A DNA stretch of 64,000 bases from Pseudomonas sp. AN-1 (GTDB lineage Bacteria; Pseudomonadota; Gammaproteobacteria; Pseudomonadales; Pseudomonadaceae). The stretch lies in NCBI RefSeq assembly GCF_034057115.1, contig NZ_CP139195.1, positions 3,720,001-3,784,000 on the forward strand. The letters are read 5' to 3'. The translations under genes were made by a program, and so were the position numbers. The first letter of the stretch is position 1. Each line of letters opens with the position of its first letter. This document shows, one piece after another, positions 51,053 through 58,982 of the stretch. Under the pieces are notes generated by a model. That model saw only the letters and a program-made list of their open reading frames with translations, made no database searches and had not been told where the DNA came from.

Positions 51053-51394
51053 TCAGTCGTCGCGGGTCAGCACTTCCAATAGCTCGATCTCGAAGATCAG
51101 GTTGGAGTTGGGCTTGATGTGCGCGCCGATCTGCCGCTCGCCGTAGGCCAGGTGCGCCGGCACGAACAGCCTGCGCTTGCCGCCGACCTGCATGCCCATC
51201 AGCCCCTGGTCCCAGCCCTTGATCACCCGGTCGGTGCCGATCACGCACTGGAACGGCCGGCCCTTGGCGTAGGAGGAGTCGAACTCGGTGCCGTCCTCCA
51301 GCCAGCCGGTGTACTGGGTGGTGATCAGGGCGCCCTTGACCACGGCCTTGCCGTCGCCCGGCCGGATGTCCTCGATCTGCAGTTGCTCGCTCAT
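51053..51394 (-). CDS. FKBP-type peptidyl-prolyl cis-trans isomerase
   Basis: 113 aa. One small FKBP domain; it speeds cis-trans isomerisation of proline bonds. Typical residues are visible: YTGWLEDGTEFDSS, GTDRVIKGWDQGLMGMQVGG, and LAYGERQIGAHIKPNSNLIFEIELL. There is no signal peptide at the chosen ATG 51392-51394 (MSEQLQIEDI), so it is cytoplasmic. The frame runs upstream to 51577, but that extension is basic and not FKBP-like. It stands alone. Confidence 0.93.
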   Translation of the reverse strand: MSEQLQIEDIRPGDGKAVVKGALITTQYTGWLEDGTEFDSSYAKGRPFQCVIGTDRVIKGWDQGLMGMQVGGKRRLFVPAHLAYGERQIGAHIKPNSNLIFEIELLEVLTRDD

Positions 51395-51563
51395 CGCTCG
51401 TCTCTCGCTGGCTGCGCCGGTCGTGGCCGGCAGGGTGCGGCGTTTTCGCAGGAAACGCGCGGTCGCGCAAGTTCCGGGCGGGTTGCCGGCGGCCTGCCGT
51501 GGCTGCGCCAGCGCCGCGTCCGGCGCTATAGTCGGGGGCACCTCCGCCACCAGGTCCGTACTC

Positions 51564-52013
51564 ATGGATGAGTTCAATCCCTACGCCCCGCCGCGCTCGC
51601 GGGATCCCGCTCCCCTCCGCATGTCCGGCGAGCCACCCGGTTTCGCCACCTATCGGCTGCTCAATGGACTGTATGCCGGCGTCATGCTGCTGGCGCTGCT
51701 CATTCTGCTGCTCAACGGCACGTTGCAGGCGGAGTTCTCCGACCTGCTGGTGCTGGCGATTTTTCTCGCGCCGCTGCTGAGCTTCGCCCTGGTCCTCGGC
51801 CGGCGCCGGCAGGCCTTTCGGCGCTGGCGCTGGTTCCAGGCGGCCGGCAGTGGCGTCCTGCTGCTGTTCTGTCTGCAGGACGTCGTCGGCAGCGGGGTGC
51901 TCAATCGCGCCGGCCTGTTCATGACCCTGGCCAACCTGTTCTCCCTGGGCGCCGGCCAGTACTTCCTGGTGCGGCGGCTGTCGCCCGGCGCGGCTGGCGA
52001 GGCGGCGGGCTGA
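51564..52013 (+). CDS. Hypothetical four-helix membrane protein
   Basis: 149 aa. The N-terminal tail carries the motif NPYAPP, seen at the start of many uncharacterised bacterial membrane proteins. Four hydrophobic helices follow (about residues 33-53, 60-79, 93-110 and 117-136), with an arginine-rich loop between helices 2 and 3 (RRRQAFRRWRW). No family function is known to me. It is divergent from the FKBP gene and 59 bp upstream of ygjP. Confidence 0.7.
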   Translation: MDEFNPYAPPRSRDPAPLRMSGEPPGFATYRLLNGLYAGVMLLALLILLLNGTLQAEFSDLLVLAIFLAPLLSFALVLGRRRQAFRRWRWFQAAGSGVLLLFCLQDVVGSGVLNRAGLFMTLANLFSLGAGQYFLVRRLSPGAAGEAAG

Positions 52014-52072
52014 GCGCAACGGGGCCGGGCAGCGGGTAGAATGCCGACTGTTCTTCCGTCCAGAGCCGCCCG

Positions 52073-52579
52073 ATGACCCCGCTCAAATACCTCGCCGCCT
52101 ACCCGCCCCACCTGCAGGAGCAGGTGCGCCGGCTGATCGCCGAGGAACGCCTCGGCGACTACCTGGCCAAGCGCTATCCCGAGCGCCATGCGGTGCAGAG
52201 TGACAAGGCGCTGTACGCCTACGTGATGGAGCGCAAGCAGCGCTTCCTGCGCAACGCGCCGGGGATCGACAAGGTGCTCTACGACAGCAAGCTCGACGTG
52301 GTGCGCAACGCCCTCGGCCTGCACACCGCGGTCTCGCGGGTGCAGGGCGGCAAGCTCAGGGCGAAGAAGGAGATCCGCGTCGCCGCGCTGTTCCGCGACG
52401 CGGCGCCCGAGTTCCTCGACATGATCGTGGTCCACGAGCTGGCGCACCTGCGCGAGTTCGACCACAACAAGGCGTTCTACCAGCTCTGCGAGCACATGCT
52501 GCCGGGCTACCAGCAGCTGGAGTTCGACCTGCGCCTGTACCTGACCTGGCGCGAGCTGGACGGGGCGGTGGTGCGCTAA
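52073..52579 (+). CDS. ygjP: YgjP-type (DUF45) zinc metallopeptidase
   Basis: 168 aa. The zinc site HELAHLREFDH is near residues 120-130, with a downstream Glu/His-rich helix (CEHMLPGY) that would complete the site. DUF45/YgjP proteins are WSS1/SprT-like in fold; a protease role is predicted, but substrates are unknown. The N-terminal 50 residues are basic, as in other members. It stands as an independent gene ahead of the SEC-C protein. Confidence 0.85.
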   Translation: MTPLKYLAAYPPHLQEQVRRLIAEERLGDYLAKRYPERHAVQSDKALYAYVMERKQRFLRNAPGIDKVLYDSKLDVVRNALGLHTAVSRVQGGKLRAKKEIRVAALFRDAAPEFLDMIVVHELAHLREFDHNKAFYQLCEHMLPGYQQLEFDLRLYLTWRELDGAVVR

Positions 52580-52655
52580 ACAGGAGAGTGCCGGCAGCGC
52601 CCGAGGCTGCCCGGCCTGATCCACAGCTTTCAGTGGTGTCACTCAAGGGTGGAGC

Positions 52656-54482
52656 ATGAGTACAGATAAAAGGGAGCAGGCCTGGGAGGCCTTCACGATG
52701 ATGCTCTGCCACCAGTCGGTGCGCAGGATCCTGGCTGGTGAATCGTTTACGGCGTTCCGGGCCTGGATGCTCGAGATGGTCGATCCGTTGCTGGCCATCA
52801 TGGAGGTGGCGCCCGTGTCGGCGAGCGAGCCGCTGCGCAACGCCATGGCCACCGAGCTGGCGATCAACGTCTGGAATGCCGTGCCCATTCCGGAAAACCG
52901 CTTCCGGCCCCGCTCCCCGGTCAAGCCGGAACGCAATGCCCCGTGCCCGTGCGGCTCCGGGCGCAAGTACAAGCAGTGCTGCGCCGCGCTCGGCGCACCG
53001 GACCTGGGCGCGCCCGAAGCCATGCTGCTGGCCAGCGTGCTGAAAACCTATCCCCGCAAGGGCCTGCGCGAGTTGCCGCTGTATGACGCGGATCCGCGGC
53101 TGTTGGCCGAGGTTGCCCTGCTCTGGGAGAGCTGGGGGCAGGACAAGGATGCTTTGGCGCTGCTGGAGGGGTTGTTCGAGTACCTGCCGAAGTTGGACAG
53201 ACGCGCGGAGGCCGCTGCCGACCAGTTGCTGGACTGCTACCGAAAGGCGCATGCGCCACGCAAGCGCCAGCGCTTCATCGATGCGCTCAAGGCGTCTGCC
53301 GACAGGACCCTCAGTGCCTGCGCCTGGCAGCGCCAGGCCACTATCGATAGCGACCGTGGCGATTATCCGGCGGCCTGGCGGGCTTTCCGCGAGGCGCAGC
53401 GACTGGTGCCGAACGAGCCGGCACTGTCCCATCTGGAGATCCTGCTGCTGCTCGGCGAGGGGCGTCGCGAGGAGGCCCGGGCTCGCGCGCAGTTCTGGGC
53501 GGCCAAGCTGGCGCGTGATCCGAAGTACGATCACAGCGAGCTGATCGGCGTGTTGCGCGACCTGGTGTCGGACAGCGGTGAAAGCATGCTGCGCCTGCTG
53601 CCGATGGCGGAAGGTCCGCAGGCCGAGCTCGGCCGGCTGCTGGAGCGTTGCCCGCCGGTTGCCTGTGCCTACCACCGGGACGGCTCGGAGCTGGTTCCGG
53701 ACACTGCGCTGCAGGCGCTCGAGCAGCGCTGGTGCGCGCAGGCCATGGGGGGCGGGCTTGCCGACTGGCTGCCTCTACTGGGCAAGGAACCGCTGGCGCT
53801 ACAGTCGTTCCTGGTGCTGGGCGATCTGGTGGAGGAGCTCCATCATGAGCCGGACGTGCTGCCTGGCAGCAGCGAAGCCTTGGGTAGACTTCTGCTCGAA
53901 CGCGGCGAGCGGCTGCGCAACTGCGTGCTCGAGACGCTGCAGGCGCAGGAGACCGAGCTGCCGTGGGGGTTCCACGGCAACCGGCCGTTGCTGCGTCTGG
54001 CGGGGGACTACGCGCTGGAGATGGCGCGGGCGCAGCCGCAGAAGGCGCTGGAGGTCATGCGCTGGCTGGTGCTGACCGCCAACCCGTACGACAACCAGGG
54101 CATGCGCGAATACCTGATCCATGACCTGGTCCGCCTTGGACAAGCTGATGAGGCCGTCGCGGTGGCTGCACGCTATCCGGACGATTTCGCCTTCGTCGAG
54201 TACGGCCGGGTGCTTGCCCTGTTCGCATCCGGACGGCTGGCAGAGGCCGAGACCGCTCTGCGCCAGGCCGTCGCGAGCTTCCCCAAGGTGTGGAAGGCGC
54301 TGGTCGCGGCCAGAGCCAGGCGGCCGGACCTGAGCGGTCCGGGTATTGTCGTCGGCAGCGACAACGAAGGCTGGCACTACCGCGACGAGCATTTCGAACT
54401 GTGGCGCGACAGCGGCGCCCTGCACTGGGCGGGCCAGTTGCCCGCACTGCGCGGGGCACCTGGTAAGCGTCCGGGCAAGTAG
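52656..54482 (+). CDS. SEC-C motif protein of unknown function
   Basis: 608 aa. After a helical N-terminal domain (1-85) comes a SEC-C zinc motif NAPCPCGSGRKYKQCC (about residues 93-108), as found at the end of SecA, where it binds zinc and contacts SecB or ribosomes. The rest (about 115-608) is alpha-helical with TPR-like pairs (YPAAWRAFREAQRLVPNEPA, ALEVMRWLVLTANPYD, GRLAEAETALRQAVASFPKV). No signal peptide. The motif is internal instead of C-terminal, which is unusual. It may act in protein quality control, but this is a guess. It is not clearly linked to its neighbours. Confidence 0.75.
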   Translation: MSTDKREQAWEAFTMMLCHQSVRRILAGESFTAFRAWMLEMVDPLLAIMEVAPVSASEPLRNAMATELAINVWNAVPIPENRFRPRSPVKPERNAPCPCGSGRKYKQCCAALGAPDLGAPEAMLLASVLKTYPRKGLRELPLYDADPRLLAEVALLWESWGQDKDALALLEGLFEYLPKLDRRAEAAADQLLDCYRKAHAPRKRQRFIDALKASADRTLSACAWQRQATIDSDRGDYPAAWRAFREAQRLVPNEPALSHLEILLLLGEGRREEARARAQFWAAKLARDPKYDHSELIGVLRDLVSDSGESMLRLLPMAEGPQAELGRLLERCPPVACAYHRDGSELVPDTALQALEQRWCAQAMGGGLADWLPLLGKEPLALQSFLVLGDLVEELHHEPDVLPGSSEALGRLLLERGERLRNCVLETLQAQETELPWGFHGNRPLLRLAGDYALEMARAQPQKALEVMRWLVLTANPYDNQGMREYLIHDLVRLGQADEAVAVAARYPDDFAFVEYGRVLALFASGRLAEAETALRQAVASFPKVWKALVAARARRPDLSGPGIVVGSDNEGWHYRDEHFELWRDSGALHWAGQLPALRGAPGKRPGK

Positions 54483-54483
54483 G

Positions 54484-55431
54484 TCACTGCGCCTGCATCA
54501 CCACCTTGAGCACCTTGCGGAAGGTCTCCAGCTCCTCGGCGCTGAGCCCGGCGAACACCGCCTCCTGCTGGCGCCGCGAGATGTCCCACAGCGCCTCGGT
54601 CTGCGTGCGGCCGGCCTCGGTCAGCGCGTGGCCGGCCGCGCTCTCGCTCACCAGGCCCTTCTGCCGTAGGTTGGCCAGCGCCTCCTTGATCTCGCGGGTC
54701 GGCATCGCCACCTCGCGCTGCAGGGCGACCAGGTCGAGCTGGGCACTGTCCTCCAGCACCATCAACATGCGTGCCTCGCTGGTGCTCAGGCCGGTGGACA
54801 GCTGCTTGGGCGCGTAGCTGGCCTGGTAGGCGTTGACCGCCTGGATCATCAGGTAGAACAGGTTGCTGCCCATCAGCCGGCCGTGCATGGCCGGCGCCGG
54901 CGCGGCGTTCGGGTCGCTCCTGCGCGGCGCGCGCGGGTGAGGCAGGACCATCGAGTAGGCGCCCTGGTGGTAGAGCAGCGGCGAGCGGCCGAAGTCGTCG
55001 AAGGCCACCACCTTGCCGATCAGGATCCAGTGGTCGCCGCCGTCCACCTGTTGGTGGCGCTCGCACTGGAAGCGGGCCGCGCAGTCGGGCAGCAGCGGCG
55101 CGCCGCCGAGGCCGGCCTCATAGGCGATGCCGGCGAACTTGTCCTCCTGCGGGCGGGCGAAGTGGTTGGACAGCTCGATCTGGTCGGCGGCGAGGATGTT
55201 CACCGTGAAGTGGCTGGCGGCCTCGAACACCGCGTGGCTGGCGGAGCGCTTGTCGATGCTCCAGAGAATCAGCGGCGGGTCGAGCGATACCGAGTTGAAG
55301 CTGTTGGCGGTGACGCCGACCTGCTCGCCGCTCGGGCTGCGCGCGGTGACTATGGTGACGCCGGTGGCGAAGTTGCCCAGCGCGCGGCGGAACACGCGGG
55401 GGTCGAAGGCGGTTTCACTGCTGGTGGTCAT
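54484..55431 (-). CDS. Flavin reductase fused to MarR-like domain (HpaH reductase component C1 type)
   Basis: 315 aa, the same length as the C1 reductase of Acinetobacter baumannii p-hydroxyphenylacetate hydroxylase. Residues about 10-165 are a flavin-reductase-like domain (FATGVTIVTARSPSG, VGVTANSFNSVSLDPPLIL). Residues about 185-315 form a MarR-like winged helix (MPTREIKEALANLRQKGLVSES). In A. baumannii C1 the MarR-like domain inhibits the reductase until p-hydroxyphenylacetate binds. No partner oxygenase gene (C2) is visible in the window, so its substrate here is open. Confidence 0.82.
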   Translation of the reverse strand: MTTSSETAFDPRVFRRALGNFATGVTIVTARSPSGEQVGVTANSFNSVSLDPPLILWSIDKRSASHAVFEAASHFTVNILAADQIELSNHFARPQEDKFAGIAYEAGLGGAPLLPDCAARFQCERHQQVDGGDHWILIGKVVAFDDFGRSPLLYHQGAYSMVLPHPRAPRRSDPNAAPAPAMHGRLMGSNLFYLMIQAVNAYQASYAPKQLSTGLSTSEARMLMVLEDSAQLDLVALQREVAMPTREIKEALANLRQKGLVSESAAGHALTEAGRTQTEALWDISRRQQEAVFAGLSAEELETFRKVLKVVMQAQ

Positions 55432-55525
55432 CGCGGACTCTCCGGTCGTGGCGGCTGGGGCGCGCGCGGGCGCATATGGGATTCAGTCTAGGGCGGCTTG
55501 GCGGGCAGGACCAGCGGCCCGGGCG

Positions 55526-55876
55526 TCAGGGCGCCGGCGGATCCTGCTCCGGCGCGCGCCGCCGGCGCGGTGTGGCGAACAGGCGCAGGGCGGTGACGAC
55601 CAGCGGCACGTAGGGCCCGGCCAGGCGCAGCCAGTGGCGCAGGCTGGCGGTGCTCCGGCCGCCGAGCAGGCCGAGCAGGGTGGCCCCGGCCAGTCCCCAC
55701 AGCGGCGCATGCGGCAGGTTCAGGCGCTGTGGCCAGGATCGCAGCTGCTGCAGCGGCTGGGTCAGGCGCAGGCTTTCGTAGCGCAGCTCCTGGCGGTGCA
55801 GCTCCAGACGCATGCGCACCAGCGCCTTGCGCATCTGCTGCGGCGAGGCGTGTTCTGGCGGGGGCGGCGGGATCAT
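55526..55876 (-). CDS. YqjK-like small membrane-associated protein
   Basis: 116 aa. Proline-rich start (MIPPPPPEH), an amphipathic segment (about 15-40) and one hydrophobic helix (about 56-75) with a basic, proline-rich C-terminus. It is the third gene of a minus-strand set that resembles the yqjD-yqjE-yqjK group of enterobacteria; the match of this one is by position and size. Its ATG overlaps the stop of the holin-like gene, so they are co-translated. No function is established. Confidence 0.6.
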   Translation of the reverse strand: MIPPPPPEHASPQQMRKALVRMRLELHRQELRYESLRLTQPLQQLRSWPQRLNLPHAPLWGLAGATLLGLLGGRSTASLRHWLRLAGPYVPLVVTALRLFATPRRRRAPEQDPPAP

Positions 55877-56265
55877 GGCAGCAGTTGCTCGCGGTCGCGC
55901 GCCAGCTCTTCGAGGCTGGCGCTGAAGGGGAAGCGCTGCTGCTGCAGGGTTGCCCGCAGGCGCCACAGCGCCAGCAGGCAGCCCAGCCCGTGGAACAGGC
56001 ACAGGGCGACCGTCGCCTCCAGGCGATAGCTGTCCCAGCACAGCAGCAGCACCAGCACGCTGAGGGCGAACAGCAGGAGCAGGCCGAACACCAGGGCCAG
56101 GCCGGCGCACAGCAGCTGGCGCAGGCTGGCGGCCTTCTGTTCCTGCAGCTCGATGCCCAGCAGCTCGAGGTGCCCGTGCAGCAGGCCGAGGGCGGCGGCT
56201 CCTGCTCCGCGCAGCGCCGAGCTGCCGGCGTCGTTGGCGGGGGCGTCCTGCGTTCCCGCGCTCAT
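55873..56265 (-). CDS. YqjE/holin-X family inner-membrane protein
   Basis: 130 aa. Two adjacent long hydrophobic helices (about 48-76 and 78-105) between charged ends, as in the YqjE / phage-holin-like (actinobacterial holin-X) family. There is no prophage context here, so a lysis role is unlikely. It lies 4 bp downstream of the ElaB/YqjD-type gene and overlaps the yqjK-like gene by ATGA; the three form one operon. Confidence 0.8.
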   Translation of the reverse strand: MSAGTQDAPANDAGSSALRGAGAAALGLLHGHLELLGIELQEQKAASLRQLLCAGLALVFGLLLLFALSVLVLLLCWDSYRLEATVALCLFHGLGCLLALWRLRATLQQQRFPFSASLEELARDREQLLP

Positions 56266-56269
56266 CGCT

Positions 56270-56578
56270 TCAGCGCCGGGCGATCAGCATGCCGAGCAGG
56301 AAGCCGATGCCGGCACACAGGCCGAGCGACTGCAGGGGATGCGCCTGCACGTAGTGCTCGGTCGCCTCGACGCCGGCCTTGCAGCACTTGTTCATCGACT
56401 CCTCGCCGACCTGCAGGCTACTGCGGGCGCGGGCGAGGCTGCTCCTGAGCTGTTCGCGCAGCCCTTCGGCCTGGTCGCCGGCCAGGCTGGCCGACTGCTG
56501 CAGCAGCTTCTCGGTGTCCTGAACCAGCGCCTGGAAGTCGGCGAGCAGTGGATCCATGGAGGGGTTTTTACGGGCCAT
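56270..56578 (-). CDS. ElaB/YqjD-type (DUF883) tail-anchored membrane protein
   Basis: 102 aa. A helical, coiled-coil-prone N-terminal part (residues about 12-70, ADFQALVQDTEKLLQQSASL) and a single C-terminal membrane helix (about 82-100, ending GMLIARR). DUF883 proteins such as YqjD and ElaB are anchored by this tail and bind ribosomes during stationary phase in E. coli. Here it heads the minus-strand trio with the holin-like and yqjK-like genes, 69 bp from the FUSC gene. Confidence 0.88.
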   Translation of the reverse strand: MARKNPSMDPLLADFQALVQDTEKLLQQSASLAGDQAEGLREQLRSSLARARSSLQVGEESMNKCCKAGVEATEHYVQAHPLQSLGLCAGIGFLLGMLIARR

Positions 56579-56647
56579 GGACGGCTCTCCTCGGGTGGGT
56601 GAACCCTGAGTGTAGGACGCCAGCGCGGAATTCTCCCGGGCCGCCCT

Positions 56648-58843
56648 TCAGGCCGCCGCTGGTCGTGCGTCCTCGCCCGGGCGCAGCAGGCGCGCCGCCA
56701 GTTCTCGCAGCGGCTGGAGTTGGCGGCAGATCAGCGCCAGTTCGGTGCGCAGCAGGCGCTGGCGTTCGTCGCCGTCCTCCGGCAGCTGCTCCAGCTCGCG
56801 GGCCAGCGCCTCCTCGTCGCGGCTGGCGGCCTCCGGCGCCTGGCGCGCCTGCAGCCCGCGGGCGATGCTCTCGAGGCTGGCGGTCAGGTGGGCGGCGGCC
56901 TGCTCGACCAGGCTGCCGTGCAGTTCGAGGGGCTGGCCGGGGCGATGCGCGCCGAGCGCCGACAGGTAGCCGAGCAGGGTGTGCGACAGCGCTAGGCCGC
57001 GAAAGCCCACGTCCGCCTCGCGGCGGAAGTGGCCCGGCTCCAGGCGCATGCTGGCCAGGCAGGCGGCCAGCGCGGCGTCGGCGTTGTGCGCGTTGCGCCG
57101 GGCCAGGCGGTAGGCGAGGTCGTCGCGCTTGCCGCTGGCGTACTGCTGGAGGATCTGCCGCAGGTAGCTGGCATGGCTGTGCAGGGTGCTGGCCATCACG
57201 CTGGGCAGGCGGCGGCCCTGCCAGTCGGGGAGGATCAGGAACACGGCGAGGCCGGCGATCAGGCTGCCGAGCAGGGTGTCGACCAGCCGCGGCCAGATCA
57301 GCCCGTAGCCGTCGCCGACCTGGTTGAAGCAGAACAGCACCATCAGGGTGATCGCCGCGGTGGCCAGGGTGTAGCGGCTGGCGCGGGTGGCGAAGAACAC
57401 CACTCCGGCGGCCACCGCGATCAGCGACTGCACCAGCGCGCCGGGGAACAGGTCGAACAGCGCCCAGCCGGCCAGCAGGCCCAGCATGGTGCCGCCGATG
57501 CGCTGGACCAGCTTGGTGCGCGTGGCGCCGTAGCTGGGCTGGCAGACGAACACGGTGGTCAGCAGGATCCAGTAGCCCTGGGTCGGATGGATGGCGTGCA
57601 GCACGCCGTAGCCGGCGGCCAGCGCCGCGGCCAGGCGCAGGGCGTGGCGGAACAGCAGGGCGGTGGGGGTGAGCTGCAGGCGCAGGCGCTGCCAGACCTC
57701 GGCGAGGCTGTGCGGGTCGCGGTCGTGCAGGGTGCTGTCCTGCTCCTCGGCCAGGGTATCCGGGTCGCTCGCCGCGCCGAGCAGGCGCTCGAGGGTGCCG
57801 AGGTTGTCGGCCAGCGCGCGCAAGGCGCGCAGCAGCTCGCGCCACTGCGGGTTGTCCTGCGCCTGCAGGTAGGCCAGCGAGGCCTCGAGGTCGTCGCGGG
57901 CCTGGGCGCTGGCGCGCTGGTACTCGAACGGCTGGCGCAGCTCGATGGCCCGGGCCAGCGCCTGGCAGGCCTTGCCCTGCTGGCGCAGCAGCAGGCGGCA
58001 GCGGAACAGCACGTCGCTGTGGAAGAACGCCTCGGCCAGTGCGGTGTAGGGGTAGTGCGAGGAGCTGGCGCGTTCGTGGATGTCCTGGGCGAGGAAGTAC
58101 AGCTTCAGGTAGCGGCTGACCTGCGGGTTGGCGCGGCCCTTGCCGACGCGGTGCAGGATGATTTCCTTGGCCGCGTTGAGCGCCGCCACCAGGCGGCCGT
58201 TCTGCTGCGCCAGCTCCAGGCGCCGGCGCTCGACGTCCAGCTCGCGCACCGGCTCGAACAGCGCCGCCTTCAGGCGCAGGTACTGGTCCAGCTCGCGGAA
58301 CACCCGGGCCAGCGCCTGCTGCACCGGCTGCTGGCTGAACAGCGCCTGCCAGAGCACCGAGAGCGCGCCGTACCAGGCGGCGCCGGCGACCAGCAGCAGC
58401 GGCTCGCGCCACAGGTCGGCGACCTCGCCGCCGCGCTGGTCGACGCCGATCATGGTGTAGATGGACAGGATCAGGGTGGCCGAGGCGATGGTGCCGTAGC
58501 GCTCGCCGACCGCGCCGAGCATGGTCAGGGCGAAGGTCGACAGCGCCAGGGCGGCGACGAACAGCCAGGGATAGGGGAACAGCAGCTCGACGGCGAAGGC
58601 CGCTGTGGCGAAGCACGCCAGGGTCACCAGCAGCGCGCGCAGGCGGCCGCGCCAGCTGTCGTCGGTCTCGGCCAGGGCGCTGGCGACAATGCCGAGGAAC
58701 AGCGGGATCAGCAGCTCCATGCTGCCCAGGGTCCAGCACAGCGCCATGCTGCCGGTGAGGGCGACCAGCACCCGCAGGCTGTAGCTGAACTTGTCCAGCG
58801 CCCACAGGCGGCGCAGGGAGTGGCGGAGCGAGGTGGCGGGCAT
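56648..58843 (-). CDS. yccS: YccS/YhfK-type FUSC family inner-membrane protein
   Basis: 731 aa. Two clusters of transmembrane helices (about 20-150 and 390-515) each followed by a cytoplasmic domain rich in charged helices: the FUSC/aromatic-acid exporter architecture of YccS and YhfK. Signature segments include FSYSLRVLVALTGSMALCW and HPTQGYWILLTTVFVCQPSYGATRTKL. Members are thought to export aromatic or other organic acids, but the substrate of YccS is not known. It sits upstream of the ElaB-like gene on the same strand. Confidence 0.9.
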   Translation of the reverse strand: MPATSLRHSLRRLWALDKFSYSLRVLVALTGSMALCWTLGSMELLIPLFLGIVASALAETDDSWRGRLRALLVTLACFATAAFAVELLFPYPWLFVAALALSTFALTMLGAVGERYGTIASATLILSIYTMIGVDQRGGEVADLWREPLLLVAGAAWYGALSVLWQALFSQQPVQQALARVFRELDQYLRLKAALFEPVRELDVERRRLELAQQNGRLVAALNAAKEIILHRVGKGRANPQVSRYLKLYFLAQDIHERASSSHYPYTALAEAFFHSDVLFRCRLLLRQQGKACQALARAIELRQPFEYQRASAQARDDLEASLAYLQAQDNPQWRELLRALRALADNLGTLERLLGAASDPDTLAEEQDSTLHDRDPHSLAEVWQRLRLQLTPTALLFRHALRLAAALAAGYGVLHAIHPTQGYWILLTTVFVCQPSYGATRTKLVQRIGGTMLGLLAGWALFDLFPGALVQSLIAVAAGVVFFATRASRYTLATAAITLMVLFCFNQVGDGYGLIWPRLVDTLLGSLIAGLAVFLILPDWQGRRLPSVMASTLHSHASYLRQILQQYASGKRDDLAYRLARRNAHNADAALAACLASMRLEPGHFRREADVGFRGLALSHTLLGYLSALGAHRPGQPLELHGSLVEQAAAHLTASLESIARGLQARQAPEAASRDEEALARELEQLPEDGDERQRLLRTELALICRQLQPLRELAARLLRPGEDARPAAA

Positions 58844-58982
58844 GGAGCGTCCTGCAGCGAAGGGCGTGATGCGCGCATTCTAAACGCAGCCCGGGCATGC
58901 CGCTCGAGGCTGCCGCGGGGGAGCTCGTGCGGCTCGTCTATCCTGCTAGGAGTCGCTTCGCGAGTCCGCCGGGAGAATGGCC

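Noticed and set aside
55873-56265. The holin-like gene as a sign of a prophage
   Set aside because: No endolysin, spanin, structural or integrase gene is near, and the trio fits the chromosomal yqjD/E/K group.
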